From an uncultured Psychrosphaera sp. (GTDB lineage: Bacteria; Pseudomonadota; Gammaproteobacteria; Enterobacterales; Alteromonadaceae): 64,000 nt of DNA. How positions within the stretch are numbered: position 1 is the stretch's first letter; each line of letters opens with the position of its first letter. The stretch lies in the NCBI RefSeq assembly GCF_947500655.1, contig NZ_CANMSK010000007.1, forward strand, positions 1 to 64,000, written 5' to 3'. The translations under genes were made by a program, and so were the position numbers. The notes below the pieces were generated by a model. That model did no database searches. It saw nothing but the letters and a program-made list of their open reading frames with translations, and had not been told where the DNA came from. This document shows positions 8,800-16,430 of the stretch, piece by piece.

Positions 8800-9510
8800 T
8801 TAAAACGTTGTCCATTGAAACGATTGGCTTAATTCTTTTGCCCAACTTTTATTTGGATCATCTTTGTGAGTAATAATTAATAGTTGATTATCATTCACTT
8901 CAATGGATTCACCATTATAATTTTGATCAGAGAAGTATGGCGTTTGCTCTAATCCTGATTCTTTAGGGATAAGAAAAATAGTCACTGGGTATTTGTCACC
9001 TTGTATGACCATATGTAAGCTTTTTATCCGGCCAAAATAACAAGTGCCTGCAAACGATACTTTTGGAAATGCGTTTATGAATTGGGCACCATAACCAGAC
9101 AACTTAGTATTAAGTTGTTGGAGGCTATAATGATTATCATCGTGTGAATGGACTATTTCTGCAGCGTTATGAGCTAGAGCATATTCACCAACCGTGTCAA
9201 AGCTATTTCCTAAGCCCATTCTCGTCGAGACGATTCCAACACAAAATAGGATAGAGGCCGCAAGCGCTAAATAGACTTTAGTATGTTTTTTTGGACTTTT
9301 TTGAGTGTCCATTGATTGTGATAATAGAATTCGTTCAGCTAAGTTATCAGGCACTTTTATATTCAAAGCACTATTTAGTTTTGCATCAAATTTCTTCATT
9401 TCACATTTGAATTTTGCTTTTGCCTTATCATCATTACAGGCATCAATAATATCTTGAGCGTTATCATGTGGATTGGCATAAATGCGTTTTCGAAAAGTTA
9501 AATCATCCAT
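8800..9510 (-). CDS. DUF3379-family membrane protein, probable anti-sigma factor
   Basis: A 236-residue protein with a cytoplasmic N-terminal part (MDDLTFRKRIYANPHD, with ACNDDKAKAKF), one membrane helix near residues 80-98 (VYLALAASILFCVGIVS) and a periplasmic C-terminal domain. I recognise the DUF3379 pattern, which in Alteromonadales sits directly after an ECF sigma gene. The eight-base overlap with the sigma gene indicates translational coupling. This makes a membrane anti-sigma role likely, although DUF3379 lacks an obvious zinc anti-sigma (HxxxCxxC) motif. The signal it senses is unknown. Confidence 0.8.
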   Translation of the reverse strand: MDDLTFRKRIYANPHDNAQDIIDACNDDKAKAKFKCEMKKFDAKLNSALNIKVPDNLAERILLSQSMDTQKSPKKHTKVYLALAASILFCVGIVSTRMGLGNSFDTVGEYALAHNAAEIVHSHDDNHYSLQQLNTKLSGYGAQFINAFPKVSFAGTCYFGRIKSLHMVIQGDKYPVTIFLIPKESGLEQTPYFSDQNYNGESIEVNDNQLLIITHKDDPNKSWAKELSQSFQWTTF

Positions 9511-10057
9511 TTTCGATCCCCCTGTATTGTTCTTTTGCTTCTAGTGCTTCTTTCAATTGATTTCTTGCTCTGAATAGTCGAGTCATAACCGTATTTTTAT
9601 TTAATTCAAGAATGCCCGATATCTCTTCACCTGAAAAACCACCAATTACTTGTAACATCAGAGGTTCTCTATATTCAGGCTCAAGTTCGGTGATCTTGCG
9701 TCGTAATAAATGATTTTCAACTTCTTGCTCAGATCCAACTGAAATGGTATCTGGTACAAAAGTATCTTCAATATCAACAAGATCAAATTGCTTTCGTTCA
9801 AACCGACGAGCATTCTCTCTGCGCAAAATAGTTATTAACCACGCTTTTGCAGCACCTTGATCCTTTAAAGACTCTAAAGAACGCCAAGCGCGCAAAAATG
9901 TTTCTTGTACTAAATCCTCAGCAACGTGCGGATCCCGGCACAGCCAAACACCATAGCGATATAAGTCATCGCTATATGCTCTAACCAATGCTTCATATTT
10001 CATTTGTTTTGTTTTCATGCTTAAAGAGACCCGAGTAGGTCGAAAAAAATTTCCCAT
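9503..10057 (-). CDS. ECF (sigma-70 family) RNA polymerase sigma factor
   Basis: Region 2 (YEALVRAYSDDLYRYGVWL, EDLVQETFLRAWRS, AKAWLITILRREN) and region 4 (EPLMLQVIGGFSGEEISGILELNKNTVMTRLFRARNQL) are both intact. It recruits RNA polymerase to stress or envelope promoters. Three in-frame starts are possible: 10057, 10018 (MKTKQ) and 10003 (MKYEALV). None has a good ribosome site, and conservation favours one of the two internal ATGs. The gene overlaps the DUF3379 gene by eight bases, so the pair is probably one regulated unit. It is divergent from the OlsF-like gene, which may be a target. Confidence 0.92.
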   Translation of the reverse strand: MGNFFRPTRVSLSMKTKQMKYEALVRAYSDDLYRYGVWLCRDPHVAEDLVQETFLRAWRSLESLKDQGAAKAWLITILRRENARRFERKQFDLVDIEDTFVPDTISVGSEQEVENHLLRRKITELEPEYREPLMLQVIGGFSGEEISGILELNKNTVMTRLFRARNQLKEALEAKEQYRGIENG

Positions 10058-10115
10058 AAGTTAATTCAAACGTTAAATTAGACAGATATCTAGAATAGCT
10101 TATACCCAAGGTAAA

Positions 10116-11915
10116 ATGACAAAAATAAAATCTCACATTAGCTTAGGCAGTATTTTAAAACCTAAGAGCCCTTTGTTTAAAAGACTTGTGCCTATAATTG
10201 ATAGAGTTATGGGGGTACATAAAGTAAACAAATTTTATGATGATGGACAATTATCTGGAACATCTACCGCTGAATTTTCTCAACGATTTTTTGATACTTT
10301 GGAAATAAATATTTCTGTTTCCGATAATTTAGCTGAAAAAGTACCCAATCAAGGAAGTTTAATTGTGGTGGCAAATCATCCTTTTGGTTGCGTGGAAGGG
10401 GTCGGACTTGCTCAAAAATTAAAAGAAGTAAGGCCGGATGTAAAAGTGTTAGCCAATAATGCTTTGTCTATGTTCACTGAAATCAGTGAATATTTTATAT
10501 TTATCAATCCGTTGTCATCAAATGATCCCAGAAACGGTAAAGCACTAAGAGAATGTAAACAACACTTAAATTCAGGTGGTGTTTTACTTATTTTCCCAGC
10601 AGGAAAAGTCAGTTACTACCGACCTGAAAAACAACGTATTTGCGATGATGTTTGGAATAGACTTCCTGCTAATTTAGCAAAATCGACAAAATCTCCAGTA
10701 TTACCTATTTTTATTGAAGGCCATAATAGCCAGTTATTTATTACCTTAGGGCGTATTTATTATCGTTTTAAACTCATTATGTTATTTAGAGAAATGCTTA
10801 AACATAAAGGTAAGCCGATAAACTTACATGTGGGTAATGTATTACCCAGTAAATTACTGACTAAGTTCGAACATGTTTCACATTTGAATGAATACTTACG
10901 AGTACAGACTTACTTGTTAGATCCAAACTACAAGCAATCTTGGCATGATAATAACGAGGTGAATCTAGACAAAGTAATATCACCGATAGCAGAAACAGTA
11001 ATGGCTGAAATAATGCCCCAGGTAGATAAAACCAAACTTAAATTAGAAATAGACTTGTTACCTGAAGCTCAGCATTTAGTGGATTATAAAACGTTTTCTG
11101 TCTATTACGGTAAACGAGAGCAAATGCCTTTAGTTGTAAAAGAGATCACTCGATTACGCGAAATAGTATTTCGTCAATACGACGAAGGCTCTGGTGAAGA
11201 GTGCGATACCGATGAATTTGATGATACCTATTTACACCTGTTTATTTATAACCAAACTGACGGTGAAATCATTGGTGCTTACCGTATGGGGCAATCAGAC
11301 GTGTTATTAAAAGATGGCGATATCAACAAACTGTATTTAGCTAAGATGTTTGATTTCGCGCCGGAGTTTATTAATCAGCAGCAGCCGTGTTTAGAAATGG
11401 GACGTTCGTTTTTAGTGCCAGAACATCAAAAAACCTTTTACGGTTTATTTTTATTATGGCGAGGAATAGGTGAATTTGTAGTCAGAAACCCACAGTATCG
11501 AACATTATATGGCACTGTGTCATTGAGTAAGTTATACACACCATTGAGTGTTCATTGCATAAATAAACTGGCAACGACACCAAGTGAAAAAGTAGTGGCA
11601 AAGGTAGCTTTTGAACATAAAGACAATCCAGAGTTGATTGACTTTATTCAGTCTGAACATGGAAATAAAAGCGTTTCTTCATCGTCGAGCTTATCTTCAC
11701 TAATTATGGGAATTGAACCAGATGGTAAAGATGTGCCCGTTTTAATGAAGCATTATCAAAGGATGGGGGCACGTTTTTATTGCGTTGGTATAGATAAAAG
11801 CTTTAACGATACCCCCGGTTTATTGTTAAGTGTCGACTTGCCTAAGGCTCCAGAAAAAGCATTGAAACAATATTTAGCAGAAGGTAAAGATGCATATTTA
11901 GATAGGGCCTGTTGA
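10116..11915 (+). CDS. olsF: Bifunctional ornithine-lipid-type acyltransferase (OlsF-like: PlsC plus OlsB-type GNAT)
   Basis: A 599-residue fusion. The N-terminal half (about 75-280) is a PlsC/LPLAT acyltransferase with VANHPFGCVEG (catalytic His88, an HX4E variant of HX4D) and LIFPAGKVS. The C-terminal half (about 335-490) is a haemolysin/OlsB-type acyl-ACP N-acyltransferase with LREIVFRQYDEG, GEIIGAYRM and CLEMGRSFL. This order matches OlsF of Serratia, where the C-terminal domain makes lyso-ornithine lipid and the N-terminal domain adds the second acyl chain. It would let the cell make phosphorus-free membrane lipid. Substrate is inferred from architecture. AAGGTA precedes the ATG. Confidence 0.82.
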   Translation: MTKIKSHISLGSILKPKSPLFKRLVPIIDRVMGVHKVNKFYDDGQLSGTSTAEFSQRFFDTLEINISVSDNLAEKVPNQGSLIVVANHPFGCVEGVGLAQKLKEVRPDVKVLANNALSMFTEISEYFIFINPLSSNDPRNGKALRECKQHLNSGGVLLIFPAGKVSYYRPEKQRICDDVWNRLPANLAKSTKSPVLPIFIEGHNSQLFITLGRIYYRFKLIMLFREMLKHKGKPINLHVGNVLPSKLLTKFEHVSHLNEYLRVQTYLLDPNYKQSWHDNNEVNLDKVISPIAETVMAEIMPQVDKTKLKLEIDLLPEAQHLVDYKTFSVYYGKREQMPLVVKEITRLREIVFRQYDEGSGEECDTDEFDDTYLHLFIYNQTDGEIIGAYRMGQSDVLLKDGDINKLYLAKMFDFAPEFINQQQPCLEMGRSFLVPEHQKTFYGLFLLWRGIGEFVVRNPQYRTLYGTVSLSKLYTPLSVHCINKLATTPSEKVVAKVAFEHKDNPELIDFIQSEHGNKSVSSSSSLSSLIMGIEPDGKDVPVLMKHYQRMGARFYCVGIDKSFNDTPGLLLSVDLPKAPEKALKQYLAEGKDAYLDRAC

Positions 11916-12227
11916 ACTTTTAAGTATGAATTTTGTTCAATTTAAGGCGTACTGCTTATGTACCTTACCCACAGGCGTGTAGGTAACAAAAAGTAAAATG
12001 GTTGATTGAATCCTTCGGACAGCGTTTGTTTGGAATTAATACTGCGTCATCACATGATTTATGTAGAACAACTACACTTCACATGTACTGACTTGTCTAA
12101 ATACCAAACAATTCGCTGCAAAAATAAACTCAAAAATTCAAAAGGCCCCATTCTCCATTTGCAAAAAAAAGCTGAGTAAGTTTAAATACGCCGCTCAAAT
12201 TTCACAATAAAATTTAAAGGTAGGTTA
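11916..12227. other. 312-base intergenic region with an imperfect palindrome; possible dispersed-repeat remnant
   Basis: There is no open frame of note. Positions 12052-12086 form a regular imperfect hairpin: ACATG, 5-base bulge, TGTAG, loop AACAA, CTACA, 5-base bulge, CATGT. A weak inverted pair TACCT...AGGTA lies near 11960-11985. The texture differs from nearby spacers, and a decayed dispersed repeat is my best guess. No promoter is obvious until just before 12228. Confidence 0.4.
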
Positions 12228-12953
12228 ATGCGAGCTAATCGTTTTGCCCAAATATTCAGTTTTCTTGTTATGTGTATTATTAAAGTACTAACCGTTATCT
12301 TTTATCGATTTGAAGTTAAGTGGTTAAGTGACAAAAACATAAAACAATTAGATGACGTGAAATTAGTTGTATTGTTAAATCATACTAGTTTGTATGAAGC
12401 TTTGTTTGTTCGCTTAGCCCCATTTTCTTTTTTATGGCGTATTGCGCGCAACATGATGGTTCCCGTTGCCGACGTTACAACAAAAAGACCATTGGTCGGT
12501 ATGTTTTTTCATGCTCTAGTGCCTGGTGTTGTACCAATTAGTCGTAAGCGTGATGCATCATGGAATAACTTTTTAGAACAAATAAATGAAGAATCAATTG
12601 TGGCTATTTTGCCAGAAGGGCGAATGCGTAGACATGACGGTTTTGATAAACACGGTAAGCCTATGTCGGTCAGAGCAGGCGTTGCCGATATTATTGAACA
12701 GATAAAAACCGGTGATATTTTATTTGTTTACAGCGGTGGTTTACATCATGTCCAAGTGCCAGGACAACGATTTCCAAAATTATTTAAAAAAATAAAAACT
12801 CATATGGAAATTGTCAGTGTTGACGATTATAAAGATGCTTTATATCACCCAGAGGTTAGAAACAGAAAAGTGGCATTTGTCCGAGATATCCAAAGCCGAT
12901 TAGATGAATTAACACCTTACTGTGAAAGCCAGCCTTATAATAAAGAAAAGTAA
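12228..12953 (+). CDS. PlsC-type lysophospholipid (1-acylglycerol-3-phosphate) acyltransferase
   Basis: A 241-residue membrane-associated acyltransferase. Motif I is NHTSLYEALF (His plus Glu, HX4E rather than HX4D). Motif III is ILPEGRMRR. A hydrophobic N-terminal segment (IFSFLVMCIIKVLTVIFY) probably anchors it. It transfers an acyl chain to a lysophospholipid or related acceptor. It follows the OlsF-like gene in the same direction after a 312-base gap, so it may have its own promoter. HX4E is unusual but is shared with the neighbour. The AGGTTA before ATG supports the start. Confidence 0.85.
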   Translation: MRANRFAQIFSFLVMCIIKVLTVIFYRFEVKWLSDKNIKQLDDVKLVVLLNHTSLYEALFVRLAPFSFLWRIARNMMVPVADVTTKRPLVGMFFHALVPGVVPISRKRDASWNNFLEQINEESIVAILPEGRMRRHDGFDKHGKPMSVRAGVADIIEQIKTGDILFVYSGGLHHVQVPGQRFPKLFKKIKTHMEIVSVDDYKDALYHPEVRNRKVAFVRDIQSRLDELTPYCESQPYNKEK

Positions 12954-12996
12954 GCTAACTTTTGGTAATGAATGGTTAAATGTAGCTAATTGATGT

Positions 12997-13027
12997 TAAA
13001 AAGGCTTATTAAATAATAAGCCTTTTT
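12997..13027. terminator. Bidirectional terminator between the acyltransferase and pheA
   Basis: AAAAGGCTTATT (12999-13010), loop AAAT, AATAAGCCTTTT (13015-13026). It has A/T runs on both sides, so it serves both convergent genes. Confidence 0.9.
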
Positions 13028-13068
13028 GCTTTTTATTCGTTTTTTTACAGCATTTATAATGCTGAGTT

Positions 13069-14232
13069 TTAATCAATCTTTACTCTTGCTGCCTGAACAT
13101 CTTCACTAGGGTAACAACCTAATACCTTCAAGTAAGGCGTTAACTCTCTTAAGTCATCGATAGCATTGGTAAGATTTTCATCTTGTAAGTTAGCATGTAC
13201 ATCGACATAAAACATTTCTTCCCAAGGATTACCTGTAATTGGACGAGACTCCAATTTACACATATTTACATCATGTTGTTTTAATACAATTAAAGCATCA
13301 ACCAATGCACCAGGTTTTTGTTCTGTGGACATTATCCAAGTTGTTTTTGCTGGAATTTGAGTAGAAACCGACACTTCTTTTGGCGCTAATACAATAAAAC
13401 GACTGTAGTTTTCTTTTTGATTAGCAAGGGCTTCAGCAATAACATGTAAACCATAAAGCCTCGCGCCTTCGCCACTTCCTAAAGCTGCTAGCTCGCCCGT
13501 TGTATCATTTTTAACTTGTTCAAATGCCGCAGAAGAGGCTTCACAATATTCAATTTCTACGTCATGGAATTGATTTAAGTAGTTGCTGCATTGTGCATAA
13601 ACTTGTGGATGCGCAAATAACTTTTTGATTTTTTCTGGTTTTGTATCAACCGCCGCTACCATGCAATGATTTACCGGATGTGTCAGTTCTCCGACTATGG
13701 ACAAGCTCGTATGCTGCAGCAGGTCGTAAACTTCATTGATACTGCCTGATGATGTATTCTCTATTGGTAAAATACCGTGGTCGGCTTTACCTTGCTCGAC
13801 AGTATCAATTATTTCATTAAAGCTAGTGCAACCAAGTTGCTTTAATTCAGACTGGTGTCTAGAGAAGTATTTTTGCGTTGCCAAGTCGCTATACGAACCT
13901 TGACTACCTAAATAAGCCACACGGTTAATTGGTAATTGGCTGGAGGCCGCATTGGCGTGTTTTTGCAATAGAGCTTGCTGATGTAAAACTGAGTCTTCAA
14001 TAATGGTTTGGAATACTTGTTTTACATAATAGCCATCTAAACTCAGTGATTTACCTTTGTTGATTAATTCAATCAACATTTGTTCTTCTCGTTTTATATC
14101 TCTAACGGGTTTATTCTGATTTATTTTTGTTTCTGCTACTAAGTGAGAAATACGGCGACGTTTGGCTAATAAGTTTATTAACTCGCTGTCTATTTCATTT
14201 ATGTCTTGTCTTAATTCGGATAATTCAATCAC
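13069..14232 (-). CDS. pheA: Bifunctional chorismate mutase/prephenate dehydratase (P-protein)
   Basis: Converts chorismate to prephenate and then phenylpyruvate, the branch to phenylalanine. Residues about 1-90 are the AroQ chorismate mutase (LRQDINEIDSELINLLAKRRRIS, VKQVFQTIIEDSV). Residues about 105-285 are prephenate dehydratase (VAYLGSQGSYSDLA, GILPIENTSSGSI, and a degenerate SRFIVLA for the SRF motif). The ACT domain follows with KPGALVDAL and the phenylalanine-binding ESRPI. The start is GTG at 14232 with TAAGG upstream. Length (387) equals E. coli PheA. Expression is probably controlled by the attenuator and Phe-rich leader just upstream. Confidence 0.97.
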   Translation of the reverse strand: MIELSELRQDINEIDSELINLLAKRRRISHLVAETKINQNKPVRDIKREEQMLIELINKGKSLSLDGYYVKQVFQTIIEDSVLHQQALLQKHANAASSQLPINRVAYLGSQGSYSDLATQKYFSRHQSELKQLGCTSFNEIIDTVEQGKADHGILPIENTSSGSINEVYDLLQHTSLSIVGELTHPVNHCMVAAVDTKPEKIKKLFAHPQVYAQCSNYLNQFHDVEIEYCEASSAAFEQVKNDTTGELAALGSGEGARLYGLHVIAEALANQKENYSRFIVLAPKEVSVSTQIPAKTTWIMSTEQKPGALVDALIVLKQHDVNMCKLESRPITGNPWEEMFYVDVHANLQDENLTNAIDDLRELTPYLKVLGCYPSEDVQAARVKID

Positions 14233-14260
14233 TTGTTAGCCTTAGTCATTTAACTTGCAT

Positions 14261-14323
14261 AAAAAAACCTTCCGTGTGGAAGGTCTTTAGAATTGTTTTT
14301 TTAACACACCAAATCCACCTTCC
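14261..14323 (-). promoter_or_regulatory. pheA transcription attenuator
   Basis: Reading on the minus strand: ACCTTCC (14284-14278), loop ACAC, GGAAGGT (14273-14267), then six T (14266-14261), a textbook terminator 29 bases before pheA. An upstream GGAAGGT (14323-14317), overlapping the leader stop codon, can pair with the terminator's 5' arm ACCTTCC to form the competing antiterminator. A weaker 1:2 pairing may involve AATACAC inside the leader and GTGTGTT after it. The layout parallels E. coli pheLA. Confidence 0.85.
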
Positions 14324-14391
14324 TATTCACATGGCATAAATAGAGTAAAGTGTATTAATGTAAATGTTAAAAAAAATTTAATAGGTTTCAT
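14323..14391 (-). CDS. pheL: Phenylalanine-rich leader peptide of pheA (PheL-like)
   Basis: A 22-codon frame, ATG at 14391-14389 and TAG at 14325-14323. It begins MKPIKFFLTF and contains five Phe codons (positions 6, 7, 10, 15, 18). It ends exactly at the antiterminator strand. Ribosome stalling at Phe codons when charged tRNA-Phe is scarce would favour the antiterminator. GGA lies five bases before the ATG, a weak ribosome site. The sequence resembles E. coli PheL only in being Phe-rich; the function is inferred from position. Confidence 0.78.
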   Translation of the reverse strand: MKPIKFFLTFTLIHFTLFMPCE

Positions 14392-14510
14392 GCAATCCAA
14401 TTTATTTTTGTTTGGATTTAAAGTCAATGGTTATTTGGGTAAAAGCTCTAATATTACGCTATAAAGCCAAGTTAAAAGGAATAATACAGTTTTACAAAAA
14501 GACTAAGCAA

Positions 14511-14550
14511 GAAAGCCGACTGATTAACGTGTGTTAATCAGTCAGCTTGA
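14511..14550 (-). terminator. Terminator downstream of the bat operon
   Basis: GACTGATTAAC (14518-14528), loop GTGT, GTTAATCAGTC (14533-14543), extended by AGC/GCT. The minus-strand tail is TTTCTTGCTT. A second stem, AGATAGCT/AGCTATCT (14559-14584), lies between it and the batD stop. Confidence 0.8.
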
Positions 14551-14613
14551 TTTATTACAGATAGCTAATTCAGAGTAGCTATCTTAACAATAGCTACATT
14601 CACAGAAGCTAAG

Positions 14614-16338
14614 TTATCCATTCAATGGTGGTAAGTCATCAGGTGTTACTGTTTTAGAGTTAGAATTGAAAAGCTTAAATGCATTCCATAATTCTTTACC
14701 AGACCATGATGTACTTTGTTGTGAGTATTGACTGCTATTTAATATAGATATTTGTTGCTGTAACTCAGGGTTAACCAATGGAATTAATGCAGTTAAGGTT
14801 AATACTGGTTGGGTAAATTCCACTTTAGCCCATTTAAGTAACTCATCACGTACAAGGTGAGCTTCGCTGTTCATACAAGCTTGTTTTAATATTGATTGAT
14901 TAAATGCAGCTAGGTCGTAATTTTTATTTGACTTGTTTTGTTTAGTGATCTGGTTTGTTGATTTACCTGAACGTTTATTAGTAATAAACCAAGCTACACA
15001 TGTTAATACCCATAAAACCCAACCAATCCACATCAATGGCGATAGAAGAGTATTGCTAGTGCTTTGTGTTGTGCCATCAGTATTATCTTGCCCAGTTGCG
15101 GCTTCACAGGTTTCGTTACTAACGTTTGAAGATTCAAAAATTGGCGTTTGTAAATTTGTCATTGGTGCTGACGATTGTTGGTTACTTGATGGCACTATAG
15201 TGATATTTTTCGCTGGGATAGTCGCAACATCTTGGCGTTTTGTTTTGGTATTAAACCAATTGATAGAAACGGCTGGTAGAGTGAACTTACCTGCTTTTGT
15301 TGCAACGATCGCTTCAGTGCTAACTCGTTGAGATACAATCGCATTTTGGCGTACTTCAGAATGTGACTCTGATTGATCAGGGTAGGTTTTAAATGAATCT
15401 GGGTATTTACCTACTATTTCTGGTAACTGTTCTTCATTAACATTTAGAGCTAGTAAGGTAAATGTTCTAGTTATTGGTTCCCCAACTTCATAAGTATCTT
15501 GGTTTGGTTGCCATTCTTCGTTAAGCATCACAAGATCACTTGGTAACCAAGAACCTGAATATTTTTTAGGAATTGATGACACTTTGATTTCAATGTCATT
15601 ACCTACGCTAGTTACTGGTTTAGTGCCACCAAAATTGCTGAAGTTAGAGCGACGTTGCCCTGTCCCTATCTCACCATTAAACGCAGGTGATTTTATAGTG
15701 AACGTACCGCTAGATTGTGGAGTAACCATATAAATACGTTCAATAACACGGTAACGTACACCCATTATTATTTCACTGGCGTCTTTGTCCTTACCATTTT
15801 GTTTGATAGACGCACCATCTAACATTGGATCACTCAAGGTTCCACTTTGTAAATCTACATTGGGAGCAAAGTATAATCGGGTGACTAATTTAACGGTTTG
15901 CTGTAAATATAAATCAGCTTGTTCAATACTATTTTTAACGAATATCGTTTGGGTACTTTGTGCTGTGGAGTAATTAGATTTTACTACAGACACCGTCAAA
16001 GGTTTACTATAAACACTGTCTATTCTCAATGCTGGAATATTGAATGTGCCTATTTTTCTGGCTAATAACACTACATTCCAACGAGTTGTTTTTGAAATAC
16101 TGCCGTTGATGATTCGTGTTTGTGAACTTGTAGCCGTTCGGCCAACAACGAATCCTGATTGACTAAGTTGTGTCAAATCAAACGCGTTAGCATCTAAAGA
16201 ATCGTTAGCCACTATTTCTAGTACAAATGATTCGTTAACTAGAACTGGATTCCTATCAAGGCTTACCGTGACTTCTGTTGTTGCTTGTGCCACAGAAGAT
16301 ATCAATAGTAGGATAATGGCTGAAAAACGGATGAACAT
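14614..16338 (-). CDS. batD: BatD-like protein (oxygen-tolerance protein, signal peptide and C-terminal membrane helix)
   Basis: The last gene of the bat operon. A signal peptide (MFIRFSAIILLLISSVAQA) is followed by BatD Ig-like repeats (VTVSLDRNPVLVNESFVLEI, YMVTPQSSGTFTIKSPAF, EPITRTFTLLALNVNEEQLPEI), then a membrane helix (LMWIGWVLWVLTCVAWFI) and a cytoplasmic tail. BatD proteins work with BatA/BatB in envelope maintenance, but the mechanism is not settled. A longer frame begins at 16437, overlaps batB by seven bases and has AGGAGC upstream. I prefer 16338 (AGGA upstream) because it puts the signal peptide at the N-terminus. The extra 33 residues are low-complexity. Confidence 0.88.
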   Translation of the reverse strand: MFIRFSAIILLLISSVAQATTEVTVSLDRNPVLVNESFVLEIVANDSLDANAFDLTQLSQSGFVVGRTATSSQTRIINGSISKTTRWNVVLLARKIGTFNIPALRIDSVYSKPLTVSVVKSNYSTAQSTQTIFVKNSIEQADLYLQQTVKLVTRLYFAPNVDLQSGTLSDPMLDGASIKQNGKDKDASEIIMGVRYRVIERIYMVTPQSSGTFTIKSPAFNGEIGTGQRRSNFSNFGGTKPVTSVGNDIEIKVSSIPKKYSGSWLPSDLVMLNEEWQPNQDTYEVGEPITRTFTLLALNVNEEQLPEIVGKYPDSFKTYPDQSESHSEVRQNAIVSQRVSTEAIVATKAGKFTLPAVSINWFNTKTKRQDVATIPAKNITIVPSSNQQSSAPMTNLQTPIFESSNVSNETCEAATGQDNTDGTTQSTSNTLLSPLMWIGWVLWVLTCVAWFITNKRSGKSTNQITKQNKSNKNYDLAAFNQSILKQACMNSEAHLVRDELLKWAKVEFTQPVLTLTALIPLVNPELQQQISILNSSQYSQQSTSWSGKELWNAFKLFNSNSKTVTPDDLPPLNG

Positions 16339-16430
16339 TTTTGTCCTAGTTAATTGTATTTTTGTTAGTTGCACTCTGATTAATTGCAGCATAGTCATTA
16401 GCTTGTTTGTTATTTTTGATTGAAAAGGAA

